From NCBI GenBank assembly GCA_012798185.1, contig JAAZNS010000163.1, positions 1 to 9,471 on the forward strand: a stretch of 9,471 bases of DNA, written 5' to 3'. The DNA comes from Chloroflexota bacterium. Its GTDB lineage: Bacteria > Chloroflexota > Anaerolineae > Anaerolineales > UBA4823. Numbering within the stretch: the stretch's first letter is position 1; the number at the start of each line of letters is the position of its first letter. Under the pieces are notes generated by a model. The model did no database searches, was not told where the DNA came from, and worked only from the letters and a program-made list of their open reading frames with translations. Below are positions 1 to 6,826 of the stretch, piece by piece. Made by a program: the position numbers and the translations under genes.

Positions 1-1178
1 GCAATAGGATGGAAATTTTTATTCAAGTCACCCAATTGCACCAGAGCGGGTTCCCCGGCAGATACAATGAAGTGTTGTGAATCGGGTGCCCAGCCGTAAA
101 ACGCAATAAATGGGTTGCTCATTAATATCGTGTCATTCGTCCCGTCGGCATTGGCAAGATGGAGATCGAGCTGAATCTGACCGGAGGCATTTGATTCACT
201 GGTGTAAATCACATGTGAGAAATCTGGGGAAAAAGCATTCTCAATGCCGCCAAAGGGTGCTGCCATAATACTACCAATTTGAGAGGCGCTGTTTCCATCA
301 GTTGGTATTGACCATAAGGTGGTTGCCTCCCGCGGTATGCCCAATGGATCAGCGGGAGGAATGGCTACCCTAAGGGATTTCGAATCTGCCGACCAAATTG
401 GCAGCGCGTAATAGATATATTCGCTATAGGTGGAAACCATTGAGTAAGAAAGCATTTGCCGCCGATTACTTCCATCGGTATTAATCAAGGATATTGAAGT
501 GGGCGTGATCACCGTAATTTGTTGACCATCTGGTGAATATACAAATTCCCCACACTGACCCCTAGGCAGCAGAGTTAGCTTTTCATTCGTATCGGTGTTC
601 ACCAATCTAAGATCATCGAATAATGCTAATCCAGGTTCTTCGAAGGTCATACGGGTATTAAAAGCGAGGATATGTGTATTGGGGATAAAATCAAAATGAT
701 AAGGTACCAGCGATTTTGCGTTTTCTAACCATTTTTCTCTTTCGAAGTTGTTGAATTCGTCCACGCTAATCAATAGATGTTGTTCTTTTGAATCGGTATT
801 TACCGACCATAATTCAGAATGGTAATCATCGACCCTTTTTTCATACGCAATTGTTTTACTGTCTGAGGATAATGCCAGTCGCACCACACCTCCCGAATCC
901 ATTAGGGGATTTGCTGGTTCATTTCCTTGGGTAAACCAAATATTACCATTTTTTATATACGCTATTGATAGTACTGCCTCTTCCTTTAAAGTTGGTTGAG
1001 GTTCGGATATCGATGGGGGATTGATGGTTTTTGTGGTCACCGGTAACATAGGCGTAATGATTATTGGAGAAACTGGAGATGGAGAAGACCCTATTGGTTT
1101 TTTTTCGCCACAAGAGACCGTAACCAGCAAAATCATGAAGGTTATTATTATGATTATTGTGTTGTGGATTTTTTTCAT
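1..1178 (-). CDS. Beta-propeller (PD40/TolB-like) lipoprotein, C-terminus beyond the left edge
   Basis: The frame is open for 392 codons from ATG 1178 to the left edge, so the 3' end is missing. Residues 4-22 are hydrophobic (Ile-rich) and end at Cys23 (TVSC), an acceptable though not ideal lipobox. This predicts a lipid-anchored protein outside the membrane. A Ser/Pro/Thr-rich spacer (about 30-64) follows. Five PD40-like strands of the type hydrophobic-S-P/S/A-D-x-x-x-hydrophobic are seen at about 101-114, 212-224 (YSPDGQQ), 261-273 (WSADSKS), 315-327 (FSPDFSH) and 361-374 (WAPDSQH), the hallmark of TolB/WD40-like propellers. Such propellers usually serve as binding scaffolds; the ligand is unknown. 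The start lies 17 bp after the stop of the Ig/zinc-ribbon gene, so the two are probably cotranscribed. No good Shine-Dalgarno is visible. The fold call is fairly secure and the function is not. Confidence 0.85.
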   Translation of the reverse strand, partial: MKKIHNTIIIIITFMILLVTVSCGEKKPIGSSPSPVSPIIITPMLPVTTKTINPPSISEPQPTLKEEAVLSIAYIKNGNIWFTQGNEPANPLMDSGGVVRLALSSDSKTIAYEKRVDDYHSELWSVNTDSKEQHLLISVDEFNNFEREKWLENAKSLVPYHFDFIPNTHILAFNTRMTFEEPGLALFDDLRLVNTDTNEKLTLLPRGQCGEFVYSPDGQQITVITPTSISLINTDGSNRRQMLSYSMVSTYSEYIYYALPIWSADSKSLRVAIPPADPLGIPREATTLWSIPTDGNSASQIGSIMAAPFGGIENAFSPDFSHVIYTSESNASGQIQLDLHLANADGTNDTILMSNPFIAFYGWAPDSQHFIVSAGEPALVQLGDLNKNFHPI

Positions 1179-1195
1179 ATTTTCTAAAGGTGCAA

Positions 1196-1993
1196 TTATT
1201 GATCCATGTATCTTGAATCGTCGATTTCTTTTAATAAAGCTTCTTCAGGCGGATGTATTGATAACCTAGTATCATTCTGGGATTTTGCGTTTTCTAAGGC
1301 AGCCTCTAATTCTGCTTTTCCCGCCGGACGTACAATAATCCATTTTCTGCAATAAGGACAGGGTAATAATGACCCAGCTACAAGGTTGATCTTGAATAGA
1401 GGAATACTGAAGGGAAGATGACACTTAGGACAAATTGCCCCGCCTAATATACCAAACCGGTCGGGCAATACGATCTTTTGGGATTTTCCCCGTTGAAAAA
1501 TAAAAGTCAAGCCATAAGAAATCAAGATTCCAGCTAAGGTTAAACCAATGATTGGGATCGCAATTTTCAGTGCCGATTGCCAGCCTTCATCAGCGCTGAC
1601 AAACTTAACAATGATCTCGTTCGATTTGATTTCTTCGCCAGCTTGGTTATACCCGATGGCGAATAGTGTATGTGCGGAAAGAGAATAATTACCGGTATTG
1701 AATTGGAATCGGAAAGGGGGTTGATTATCTTCCCCCACTGCAATATCATCGATGAAAAAAACGACTTTTTGAAGATTAGCAGTGCCGGAAATTTTCATCG
1801 TAAATGTTCCCTGAATTTCCCCCGTTCCCGATGAATAACCAAAATCTCTTGCCAGCGATAAAGTGAGGTCATTGTTATTTTGGGCAAGAACAATGCTGCT
1901 GTATGGAGAAATATATGGGACAACTGCAGACAAAGCGCCTAATAATAAAGCGAGAAACAATATTTTCTTACTAAGATATCGATTATTTGTCAT
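1196..1993 (-). CDS. Secreted Ig-like domain, TM helix and cytoplasmic zinc-ribbon protein
   Basis: A 265-residue protein. Residues 8-37 form a signal peptide or N-terminal TM segment ending near VLAQ. Residues about 43-132 read as a bacterial Ig-like domain of the Big_9 style: VVFFIDDIAVG, then PPFRFQFNT, then SAHTLFAIGYNQAGE, the usual strand pattern of 'variable name, dg, P-y-f, G-x-H-t-l-x-a-x-A'. Residues about 141-166 are a TM helix followed by a basic stop-transfer stretch (QRGKSQK). The tail carries two CPxC knuckles, C188/C191 and C212/C215, as in a zinc ribbon. The expected topology is Ig outside and zinc ribbon in the cytosol. The gene lies 109 bp after the ABC permease and 17 bp before the lipoprotein gene. 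I do not recognise it as a named family. It may be an accessory or sensor subunit for the neighbouring transporter, which is inference only. Confidence 0.82.
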   Translation of the reverse strand: MTNNRYLSKKILFLALLLGALSAVVPYISPYSSIVLAQNNNDLTLSLARDFGYSSGTGEIQGTFTMKISGTANLQKVVFFIDDIAVGEDNQPPFRFQFNTGNYSLSAHTLFAIGYNQAGEEIKSNEIIVKFVSADEGWQSALKIAIPIIGLTLAGILISYGLTFIFQRGKSQKIVLPDRFGILGGAICPKCHLPFSIPLFKINLVAGSLLPCPYCRKWIIVRPAGKAELEAALENAKSQNDTRLSIHPPEEALLKEIDDSRYMDQ

Positions 1994-2078
1994 TTTGTTA
2001 TTTTTTAAATAATAAAATTTGTAATTACTCAGTCAGGTTAGGATAGTATCATTATTTGTATATTTTGGATAATTCTGC

Positions 2079-2097
2079 GATAACCCAAGCGGTTATC
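2079..2097 (-). other. Stem-loop just downstream of the permease stop
   Basis: A perfect 7-bp inverted repeat, GATAACC/GGTTATC, with a 5-nt loop begins 5 nt after the permease stop codon (read on the minus strand). No T-run follows it on either strand, so it is not a textbook intrinsic terminator. It could act as a processing or mRNA-stability hairpin, or a partial attenuator between the ABC genes and the two downstream envelope genes. It could also be chance in AT-rich DNA. Confidence 0.4.
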
Positions 2098-2102
2098 AAA
2101 AA

Positions 2103-2897
2103 TTATATTGATTTCCAACGGGTTAATATAGTCTCCCGTTGGAAAAGATGAACAGCGAGGTATATCGCAACAATATCTAGAAATACTAAAAGCCCGATCA
2201 TAAGCAATATAACCATTTTATTGATAAAAATCAAACCGGCAATCTGCCCGAAAAATAATGCTAACAACGGAAGAATCACTACCGTTGAAAGCTGCTCTGC
2301 AACGCGGGGGTCATTCACTCTGGAAGATACCATTAGGCTGAAATTCACCGAAAGGACAGCCATCAGAGGGCTGGCAATGAAGATTGCCAATAACCATTTA
2401 CTATCGAGCAATGCGCTTGCCACATGGGAATTTTGTGCCAGAATAACTACACCAATGGCAAAGATAATAAAACTTACCCAGGTTGCCAAGACGGCAGGGA
2501 TCACGGCTGCCAGGTTTTTACCGAGTAGAAGCTCGACGGTAGTGATAGGCGTTGCTAATAGAGGTTCCAGGCTGCGCTGAGTTTTCTCACCCACGATGGA
2601 ATATGCAGCGATATTAACAGGGATTATTAGCGGCATCATCATAAATAAAATTATGAATTGATTGACTAAATAAACCTGAAAACATTCCCCTCCCGTCAGT
2701 TCCTGCGGGCATAATTTCATCAACTGGGCGGGCATGTCACTGCTGTACTCGGACATACCGGCGTTTCGTGTTGTGTATAGAATGATGAGAGGCAGCGCAG
2801 TAAATAGCAGAGGCATAAAAATAATCGTCATTACCACCATTCGGTTGATGAATACTTCTGACCATTCTTTTCGGATTATTGTGATAACTTTTTTCAT
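2103..2897 (-). CDS. ABC-2 type transporter permease (NatB-like)
   Basis: A 264-residue integral membrane protein. The N-terminus (KKVITIIRKEWSEVFINR) is the cytoplasmic helix typical of ABC-2/NatB permeases. Hydrophobic segments lie at about 21-41, 78-100, 131-154, 168-190, 203-224 and 227-250, giving six TM helices. The loop at 101-127 (VGEKTQRSLEPLLATPIT followed by ELLLGK) is the diagnostic conserved motif of the family, between TM2 and TM3. Between TM1 and TM2 lies an external loop of about 35 residues with two Cys (63 and 72). Such permeases pair with a NatA-type ATPase, here the gene immediately upstream, and export ions, drugs, lipids or peptides. Only one permease gene is present, so a homodimer is likely. 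The start follows a 157-bp spacer, and no Shine-Dalgarno is visible before ATG 2897. Confidence 0.93.
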   Translation of the reverse strand: MKKVITIIRKEWSEVFINRMVVMTIIFMPLLFTALPLIILYTTRNAGMSEYSSDMPAQLMKLCPQELTGGECFQVYLVNQFIILFMMMPLIIPVNIAAYSIVGEKTQRSLEPLLATPITTVELLLGKNLAAVIPAVLATWVSFIIFAIGVVILAQNSHVASALLDSKWLLAIFIASPLMAVLSVNFSLMVSSRVNDPRVAEQLSTVVILPLLALFFGQIAGLIFINKMVILLMIGLLVFLDIVAIYLAVHLFQRETILTRWKSI

Positions 2898-3054
2898 ATA
2901 ATATTAGTAAATATCTAATCTATAATCGTGAGTAGTGATTCGAGAACAGTGTAGTAGTTAGTGAAGGATTCATGGATACTATTTTCGGCGAGTTGTTGCT
3001 TAGTAGAGACTTCCAAAAAATAAATAGTACTCTTGCTTTCCTCATATGGATTTT

Positions 3055-3978
3055 TTATTCCTGTTCAGAAGATTTTTGGTTGATGAGCTGTAGATATACA
3101 TCTTCAAGTGAATGGCGCAATTCGCCGACAAATTGAATATCTGCACTGTTTTCAACTAAAGCGCGGATAATGAGTGGATTGATTTTCTCAGGATCTTCAA
3201 GTGAGATAACCAATTTATTATCGACCGGCTTGATATTTTTAATACCAGAAATGGATTGTAGCGATTGTGCCAGATGGGGCGGGTTTTCACGCAAATGAAT
3301 TACTATTTTTCTGCCAAAAACGGTTGCCCTTAAATTGGCAGGCGTGTCGACTGTGAGCAGGTATGATTTGAAGAGTGCGATTCGATCACATAACCGGTCG
3401 GCTTCGTCGAGATTATGTGTACACAAGAAGATCGTTCTGCCTTCCTGGCGTAAACCGGCGATGAAATCTCTTACAAGGCGGGCGGCTTCGGGATCCAGGG
3501 CAGAAGTCGGCTCATCCAAAAATACGATTTTTGGTTCATGGATTAGGGCGCGGGCAATGGCTAATTTTTGCTTCATCCCTTTGGAAAATGTGGCAGCAGG
3601 ATCGCGGCGCTGGTCCCATAAACCGAGCAACCGCAGATATTTCTCGATCTGTTCCTGGGGATTTTTAATTTCGTATAACGATGCGAAAATCTCCAAGTTT
3701 CTTTCGGCGCTTAAATTTTCATAGAGCCCAGGGGTTTCGGTAAGGATACCTGTTATTTTTCGGATTTGCATGGCATGAGATCTAACATCCAAACCATTGA
3801 CTTTTGCACTTCCGCTGGTGGGGGAAATCAAACAGGTCAACATGCGCACCGTGGTAGTTTTACCCGCCCCATTTGGTCCTAAAAATCCAAAGACTTCCCC
3901 TTCTTTAACATGCAGATTCAAACGGTCAACTGCTATTTTCTCAGCAAATTTTTTAGTCAAATTCTCAGTAGTTATCAT
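3055..3978 (-). CDS. ABC transporter ATP-binding protein (NatA-like)
   Basis: A 307-residue ATPase that powers the ABC-2 permease encoded downstream. Counting from Met at 3978: Walker A GPNGAGKT (34-41), a Q-loop region with Glu-Thr-Pro as in NatA-type proteins (81-83), the signature FSKGMKQKL (131-139), Walker B IVFLDEP (151-157), D-loop SALD (159-162) and H-loop His188. A C-terminal accessory region (about 220-290) ends in LEDVYL, as is usual for this family. ATG 3978 is preferred because family N-termini begin right at the ITTENLTKKF strand, and it leaves a 7-bp gap after the protease gene. An in-frame ATG at 4029 would add 17 residues and overlap that gene by 44 bp. Neither start has a clear Shine-Dalgarno, so translational coupling is likely. 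All catalytic motifs are intact. The substrate is unknown. Confidence 0.95.
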   Translation of the reverse strand: MITTENLTKKFAEKIAVDRLNLHVKEGEVFGFLGPNGAGKTTTVRMLTCLISPTSGSAKVNGLDVRSHAMQIRKITGILTETPGLYENLSAERNLEIFASLYEIKNPQEQIEKYLRLLGLWDQRRDPAATFSKGMKQKLAIARALIHEPKIVFLDEPTSALDPEAARLVRDFIAGLRQEGRTIFLCTHNLDEADRLCDRIALFKSYLLTVDTPANLRATVFGRKIVIHLRENPPHLAQSLQSISGIKNIKPVDNKLVISLEDPEKINPLIIRALVENSADIQFVGELRHSLEDVYLQLINQKSSEQE

Positions 3979-3985
3979 AGATTTA

Positions 3986-4855
3986 TTATTGATTGTAACG
4001 GCTGTTTTCAATATTTTCCGTTGAATCATCGAGCGGATTGATTTTCAACGGGCCAAGGGGAATAAGAGGTGTTGTTGATTGAATGGGTTCTTCCCCGCTT
4101 CGCAAGGCAAAAATGATCATCACGCTGATTATCGCGCCAGCCCCTAGAATTCCTTCGGTGATGTAGGGTCCCCATGTAGAATTAGCGATAACAGCAACCG
4201 CATTAATAACAGCATGCCAGCCGATTGCGAACCATACCCAGCGGAATTGCTTTCGGGTGAACACCTGTAGCACCATCACCGAGTTGGCGATATGCAAGCA
4301 TAAAGCAAAAGCACGTTCGACAGCACCTAATAAAGTTTCATACCAGGGCACCGACCAATATGACTGGATCTGCAACTGGGCATTAGCAACTTGCTCGGCT
4401 GGAACAAAGGTGCTGATATCTACGTTTCGATAAGCAACCATTTGGAAAAATGCAAGTAAAACTAAAATTCCTAATACAATAGCCTCAATGCCTCCATGCC
4501 CTGAGCCTGCCAATAACGCCTTGCTCCAGGTTCGAGCATCTTTTACCCACCAGCGATACATGAAATACCGGGCGAATTCTTCCCAAATTCCAGAACTTAA
4601 CCCTAATAAAATTGCATTTACATACAATAAACCAGTTTCTGGAGGGGCGGGAAGATAGCTGTGTTTTGATAACCAGGTGATTCCGTAATTGAAGGGGATA
4701 TGTCCTGCCTGGGAAAGAATAAAGGTGGCTGCGCCGATCCACCATAAGCGCCAACTCAATTGGAATTTACGGGAGATGATTATTCCGAAGCCAATGCCAA
4801 TTGTGATCATTAAAACACCATTCGCGATACGGGTGAGATAGAGTAAGATATCCAT
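3986..4855 (-). CDS. YhfC-family intramembrane glutamic-type protease
   Basis: A 289-residue polytopic membrane protein with about seven or eight hydrophobic segments. The conserved YhfC-family elements are present: GLSSGIWEEFARY (85-97, with the Glu92-Glu93 pair and Arg96), GSGHGGIEA (117-125, with His120 and Glu124), a His in LCLHIANS (188) and GWHAVIN (212-218, His214). These resemble the active-site layout of the PrsW/CPBP superfamily of membrane proteases and prenyl-protease relatives. The C-terminal 35 residues are a polar, Pro-rich cytosolic tail. It is the first gene of the leftward operon, preceded by AGGA 7 nt before ATG 4855 and a strong promoter. The stop is 7 bp from the ABC ATPase start. 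It may process a membrane substrate tied to the exporter (inference). The family call is firm; proteolytic activity is not shown. Confidence 0.88.
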   Translation of the reverse strand: MDILLYLTRIANGVLMITIGIGFGIIISRKFQLSWRLWWIGAATFILSQAGHIPFNYGITWLSKHSYLPAPPETGLLYVNAILLGLSSGIWEEFARYFMYRWWVKDARTWSKALLAGSGHGGIEAIVLGILVLLAFFQMVAYRNVDISTFVPAEQVANAQLQIQSYWSVPWYETLLGAVERAFALCLHIANSVMVLQVFTRKQFRWVWFAIGWHAVINAVAVIANSTWGPYITEGILGAGAIISVMIIFALRSGEEPIQSTTPLIPLGPLKINPLDDSTENIENSRYNQ

Positions 4856-4885
4856 ACTAACGTCCTGTATAAAAATCAGAGTAGC

Positions 4886-4924
4886 ATTGTGTGATTGTAT
4901 TATTGTATCATTGTTATAATTGTA
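4886..4924. repeat. Five ATTGT units at 8-9 bp period
   Basis: On the plus strand, ATTGT begins at 4886, 4894, 4902, 4910 and 4919, so four units are spaced exactly 8 bp apart and the last 9 bp. The fifth unit is the complement of the -10 element of the leftward promoter. The other four fall in its predicted 5' untranslated leader as ACAAT units. This could be a regulator-binding array, an RNA-level element, or slippage-derived simple sequence. Confidence 0.6.
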
Positions 4925-4947
4925 TGCTGATTGTGGATTCCTGTCAA
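4919..4947 (-). promoter_or_regulatory. Sigma70-type promoter of the leftward operon
   Basis: Read on the minus strand, a consensus -35 TTGACA (4947-4942) is separated by exactly 17 bp from TACAAT (4924-4919), a five-of-six -10 box. The predicted start of transcription is near 4912, giving a leader of about 55 nt before the protease ATG at 4855 with its AGGA ribosome site. This is the best promoter in the window and should drive the protease, ABC and possibly the downstream envelope genes. Confidence 0.75.
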
Positions 4948-5001
4948 GTCATTTTTCCAGAGAAAATGATACCCCATTCTGTATCGGTTTTTCGACTTTC
5001 A

Positions 5002-5023
5002 GGTTTCACGAATCGTGAATACC
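5002..5023. promoter_or_regulatory. Candidate operator palindrome TTCACGAATCGTGAA
   Basis: Arms TTCACGA (5005-5011) and TCGTGAA (5013-5019) are perfectly complementary around a single central base. The symmetry extends outward to GGT and ACC with one extra base on the right. A 15-bp perfect dyad of mixed composition is unlikely by chance and fits a dimeric helix-turn-helix repressor site. It lies 58 bp beyond the leftward -35 and 118 bp before the rightward -35. The regulator is not identified. No T-run follows, so it is not a terminator. Confidence 0.5.
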
Positions 5024-5136
5024 GGTGCGCAGATGTCGATTGTACAACGTAAAATCGAAATTAATAAAAAGCAGGTATTTCCATCAATCCCTAAATTGTT
5101 GCAAAATATCATAGAGAAAGAATAATACTAAATTTT

Positions 5137-5165
5137 TTAATGAAGGTTGGTTTACAGTGTATAAT
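5137..5165 (+). promoter_or_regulatory. Candidate promoter of the dehydrogenase operon
   Basis: A perfect -10 box TATAAT (5160-5165) has a weak -35 TTAATG (5137-5142, three of six consensus bases) at 17 bp spacing. Predicted transcription would start near 5172, giving a leader of about 55 nt. A purine-rich AGGGAG (5211-5216) lies 10 nt before ATG 5227. The poor -35 suggests that an activator may help, or that this is a weak promoter. Confidence 0.5.
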
Positions 5166-5226
5166 GTATTCAAATCTTTACGACATTTCTGATATATATT
5201 GGTTGATTTGAGGGAGAAAACCACGT

Positions 5227-6186
5227 ATGCAAAAAGAAGAATATCTTGATTTGTTTTATCAGATGGTATTAATCCGCCGGGTTGAGGAAATCGCAGCACA
5301 GCTTTATCAACAAGGAAAAATCGGCGGATTTTTACATCTATATATCGGGCAGGAAGCTGTAAGCACCGGGTTGATCTCGGTACGAGAATCACAAGACCGG
5401 GTGATTACTGCTTACCGTGATCATGGTGTGGCAATCAATTGCGGAATTTCTGCCAGGGAAGTACTGGCAGAATTACTGGGTAAGGCAACCGGCATATCCA
5501 AAGGGAAGGGCGGATCCATGCACATGGCGGATGTGAGCAAGAATTTTTGGGGCGGGCATGCAATAGTAGGAGCTCATCTTCCAATCGCATCTGGTTTAGC
5601 GTTAGGAGATTTATATCAGGGTAATAATGCAGTAACCATTTGTATGTTTGGTGAAGGCGCAACCAATATCGGCTATTTTCATGAGGCGTTGAATCTATCC
5701 AAGGTTTGGAATCTTCCGGTTTTATGGGTGTGCGAGAATAACCAATACGGTATGGGCACTTCCGTTGACCGGGCTTCGGCGGTTTCAGAAATTCGCCAAA
5801 AAGCATTGGGATATAACGTTCCCAATGACAGAATAGATGGTATGGATATTATGGTGGTGCGCCAGGCTGCAATGGATGCGATTCAAAAAGTGCGGGCTGG
5901 CGAAGGGCCATATCTGCTGGAAGCAGTGACATACCGTTACCGCGGCCATTCTATGGGCGACCCGGAACGTTACCGCAAAGCAGAAGAAGTGAAAAAATGG
6001 GAAGAAAACGATCCCATCGGCATCTATCATCGGTATCTTATGGATCATCAACTTGCTGATCAAACAGAATTGGATGAAATCGAAAAACAAGTAGATACCG
6101 AAGTGCAGGATGCGGTTCAGTTTGCCGAAAGCAGCCCCGAGCCGCAAGGGCAGGCATTATTCGAAAATATTTATGTTGAAGATTGA
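5227..6186 (+). CDS. pdhA: Pyruvate (2-oxoacid) dehydrogenase E1 component, alpha subunit
   Basis: A 319-residue thiamine-diphosphate enzyme subunit. With E1beta it decarboxylates a 2-oxoacid, most likely pyruvate, and reductively acylates the lipoyl arm of E2. Family features in order: the N-terminal MVLIRRVEE helix (13-21), HLYIGQEAV (37-45), TAYRDHG (61-67), the GKGGSMHM substrate/cofactor loop (93-100), the ThDP/Mg motif opening at FGEGATN (141-147) and closing with ENNQYGMGT (170-178), and YRYRGHSMGDP (236-246) in the active-site loop region. The length is normal. The acidic Mg ligand site reads GEG rather than the commoner GDG, a conservative change. AGGGAG lies 10 nt before the ATG. 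The stop is 7 bp before the E1beta ATG, and the operon continues through E2. Acetoin or branched-chain substrates cannot be excluded from sequence alone. Confidence 0.95.
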   Translation: MQKEEYLDLFYQMVLIRRVEEIAAQLYQQGKIGGFLHLYIGQEAVSTGLISVRESQDRVITAYRDHGVAINCGISAREVLAELLGKATGISKGKGGSMHMADVSKNFWGGHAIVGAHLPIASGLALGDLYQGNNAVTICMFGEGATNIGYFHEALNLSKVWNLPVLWVCENNQYGMGTSVDRASAVSEIRQKALGYNVPNDRIDGMDIMVVRQAAMDAIQKVRAGEGPYLLEAVTYRYRGHSMGDPERYRKAEEVKKWEENDPIGIYHRYLMDHQLADQTELDEIEKQVDTEVQDAVQFAESSPEPQGQALFENIYVED

Positions 6187-6193
6187 GGGTGAT

Positions 6194-6820
6194 ATGGCCA
6201 GGATAACAATGCGAGAGGCAATCTCACAAGCTTTATGGGAAGAAATGGAACGCGATCCCGATGTCTTCATCCTTGGTGAGGAAGTGGGGGTATGGGGGGG
6301 AACATATGCAGTAACCAAGGGTTTTTACGATCATTTTGGCGCAGAGCGTGTGCGTGATACACCGATTTCCGAAGCAGCCATTGTTGGAGCTGCGATCGGA
6401 GCAGCACTGACCGGGTTGCGCCCAGTTGCCGAATTGATGACCATTAACTTTGCATTTTCAGCTATGGATCATATTGTTAATGAGGCAGCCAAACTGCATT
6501 ATATGTTTGGCGGACAATTTATTCTGCCCTTAGTGATCCGTACGGTGGGCGGCGGTGGACGGCAGCTGGCTGCTACCCATTCGCAAACCCCCGATGCTGT
6601 CTTTGCTCACTTTCCCGGGTTGAAAGTGATTGCGCCGGGCACCCCCGCTGATGCCAAAGGTTTGCTAAAAGCTGCCATACGTTCTGATGACCCTATCTTA
6701 TACATCGAACATGCCACCCTATATCAGAGCCGCGGTGAGGTGCCGGAGGGTGATTACACCATCCCTATCGGTAAATCAAACATCCACCGCCCTGGAAAGG
6801 ATGTCACGATCGTTACATAA
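6194..6820 (+). CDS. pdhB: Pyruvate dehydrogenase E1 beta, N-terminal part, ended by an in-frame TAA
   Basis: This is the first 208 residues of E1beta, the pyrimidine-binding (Transket_pyr) half. It opens with ARITMREAISQAL and carries ILGEEVG (26-32), RDTPISEAAIVG (54-65, with the catalytic Glu60), the GGGG-RQ stretch (119-124), HSQ (129-131) with the expected active-site His, and FPGLKVIAPGTP (140-151). ATG 6194 is chosen because GAGGGTGAT lies just upstream and family proteins start at this point. The in-frame ATG at 6110 lies inside E1alpha. The frame stops at TAA 6818-6820, after DVTIVT, where homologues continue with an aromatic residue and Ser-Lys-Met. The same frame then continues to 7171 with normal E1beta sequence. 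Alone, this piece would lack the C-terminal domain that contributes to the dimer interface. Confidence 0.85.
   Translation: MARITMREAISQALWEEMERDPDVFILGEEVGVWGGTYAVTKGFYDHFGAERVRDTPISEAAIVGAAIGAALTGLRPVAELMTINFAFSAMDHIVNEAAKLHYMFGGQFILPLVIRTVGGGGRQLAATHSQTPDAVFAHFPGLKVIAPGTPADAKGLLKAAIRSDDPILYIEHATLYQSRGEVPEGDYTIPIGKSNIHRPGKDVTIVT
6818..6820 (+). other. In-frame TAA inside the E1beta reading frame
   Basis: Codon 209 of the 326-codon frame 6194-7171 is TAA. One base change from TAT or TAC (Tyr) would restore a full-length 325-residue E1beta. TAA also ends the E2, protease, ATPase and Ig/zinc-ribbon genes of this window, so general reassignment of TAA is ruled out. Confidence 0.9.
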
Positions 6821-6826
6821 AGCAAG

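Larger units (their letters stand above)
4856..5226. other. Divergent intergenic control region
   Basis: This 371-bp gene-free stretch separates the leftward membrane operon from the rightward dehydrogenase operon. It contains the leftward promoter with its ATTGT array (4886-4947), a 15-bp palindrome (5005-5019), and a candidate rightward promoter (5137-5165) with a Shine-Dalgarno. A short TTGTACAA palindrome lies at 5040-5047. No credible small gene or RNA gene was seen. The remaining sequence is AT-rich without obvious structure. Confidence 0.7.

Noticed and set aside
1021..1269. Plus-strand open frame of 82 codons
   Set aside because: It lies opposite the start of the lipoprotein gene and the end of the Ig/zinc-ribbon gene, both of which have clear protein signatures. 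Its own translation has no recognisable features.
2920..3045. Possible 41-residue minus-strand peptide between the ATPase and permease
   Set aside because: It has no Shine-Dalgarno and no recognisable homology, and the DNA is AT-rich, so it is not called as a gene. It is kept only as a low-interest observation.
5435..6147. Minus-strand open frames opposite E1alpha
   Set aside because: E1alpha on the plus strand is unambiguous. The antisense translations are Pro/Ile-rich without motifs, as expected of shadows.
6110..6193. Upstream in-frame start for E1beta at 6110
   Set aside because: It would add 28 residues encoded within E1alpha in another frame. ATG 6194 has a good ribosome site and matches family N-termini.
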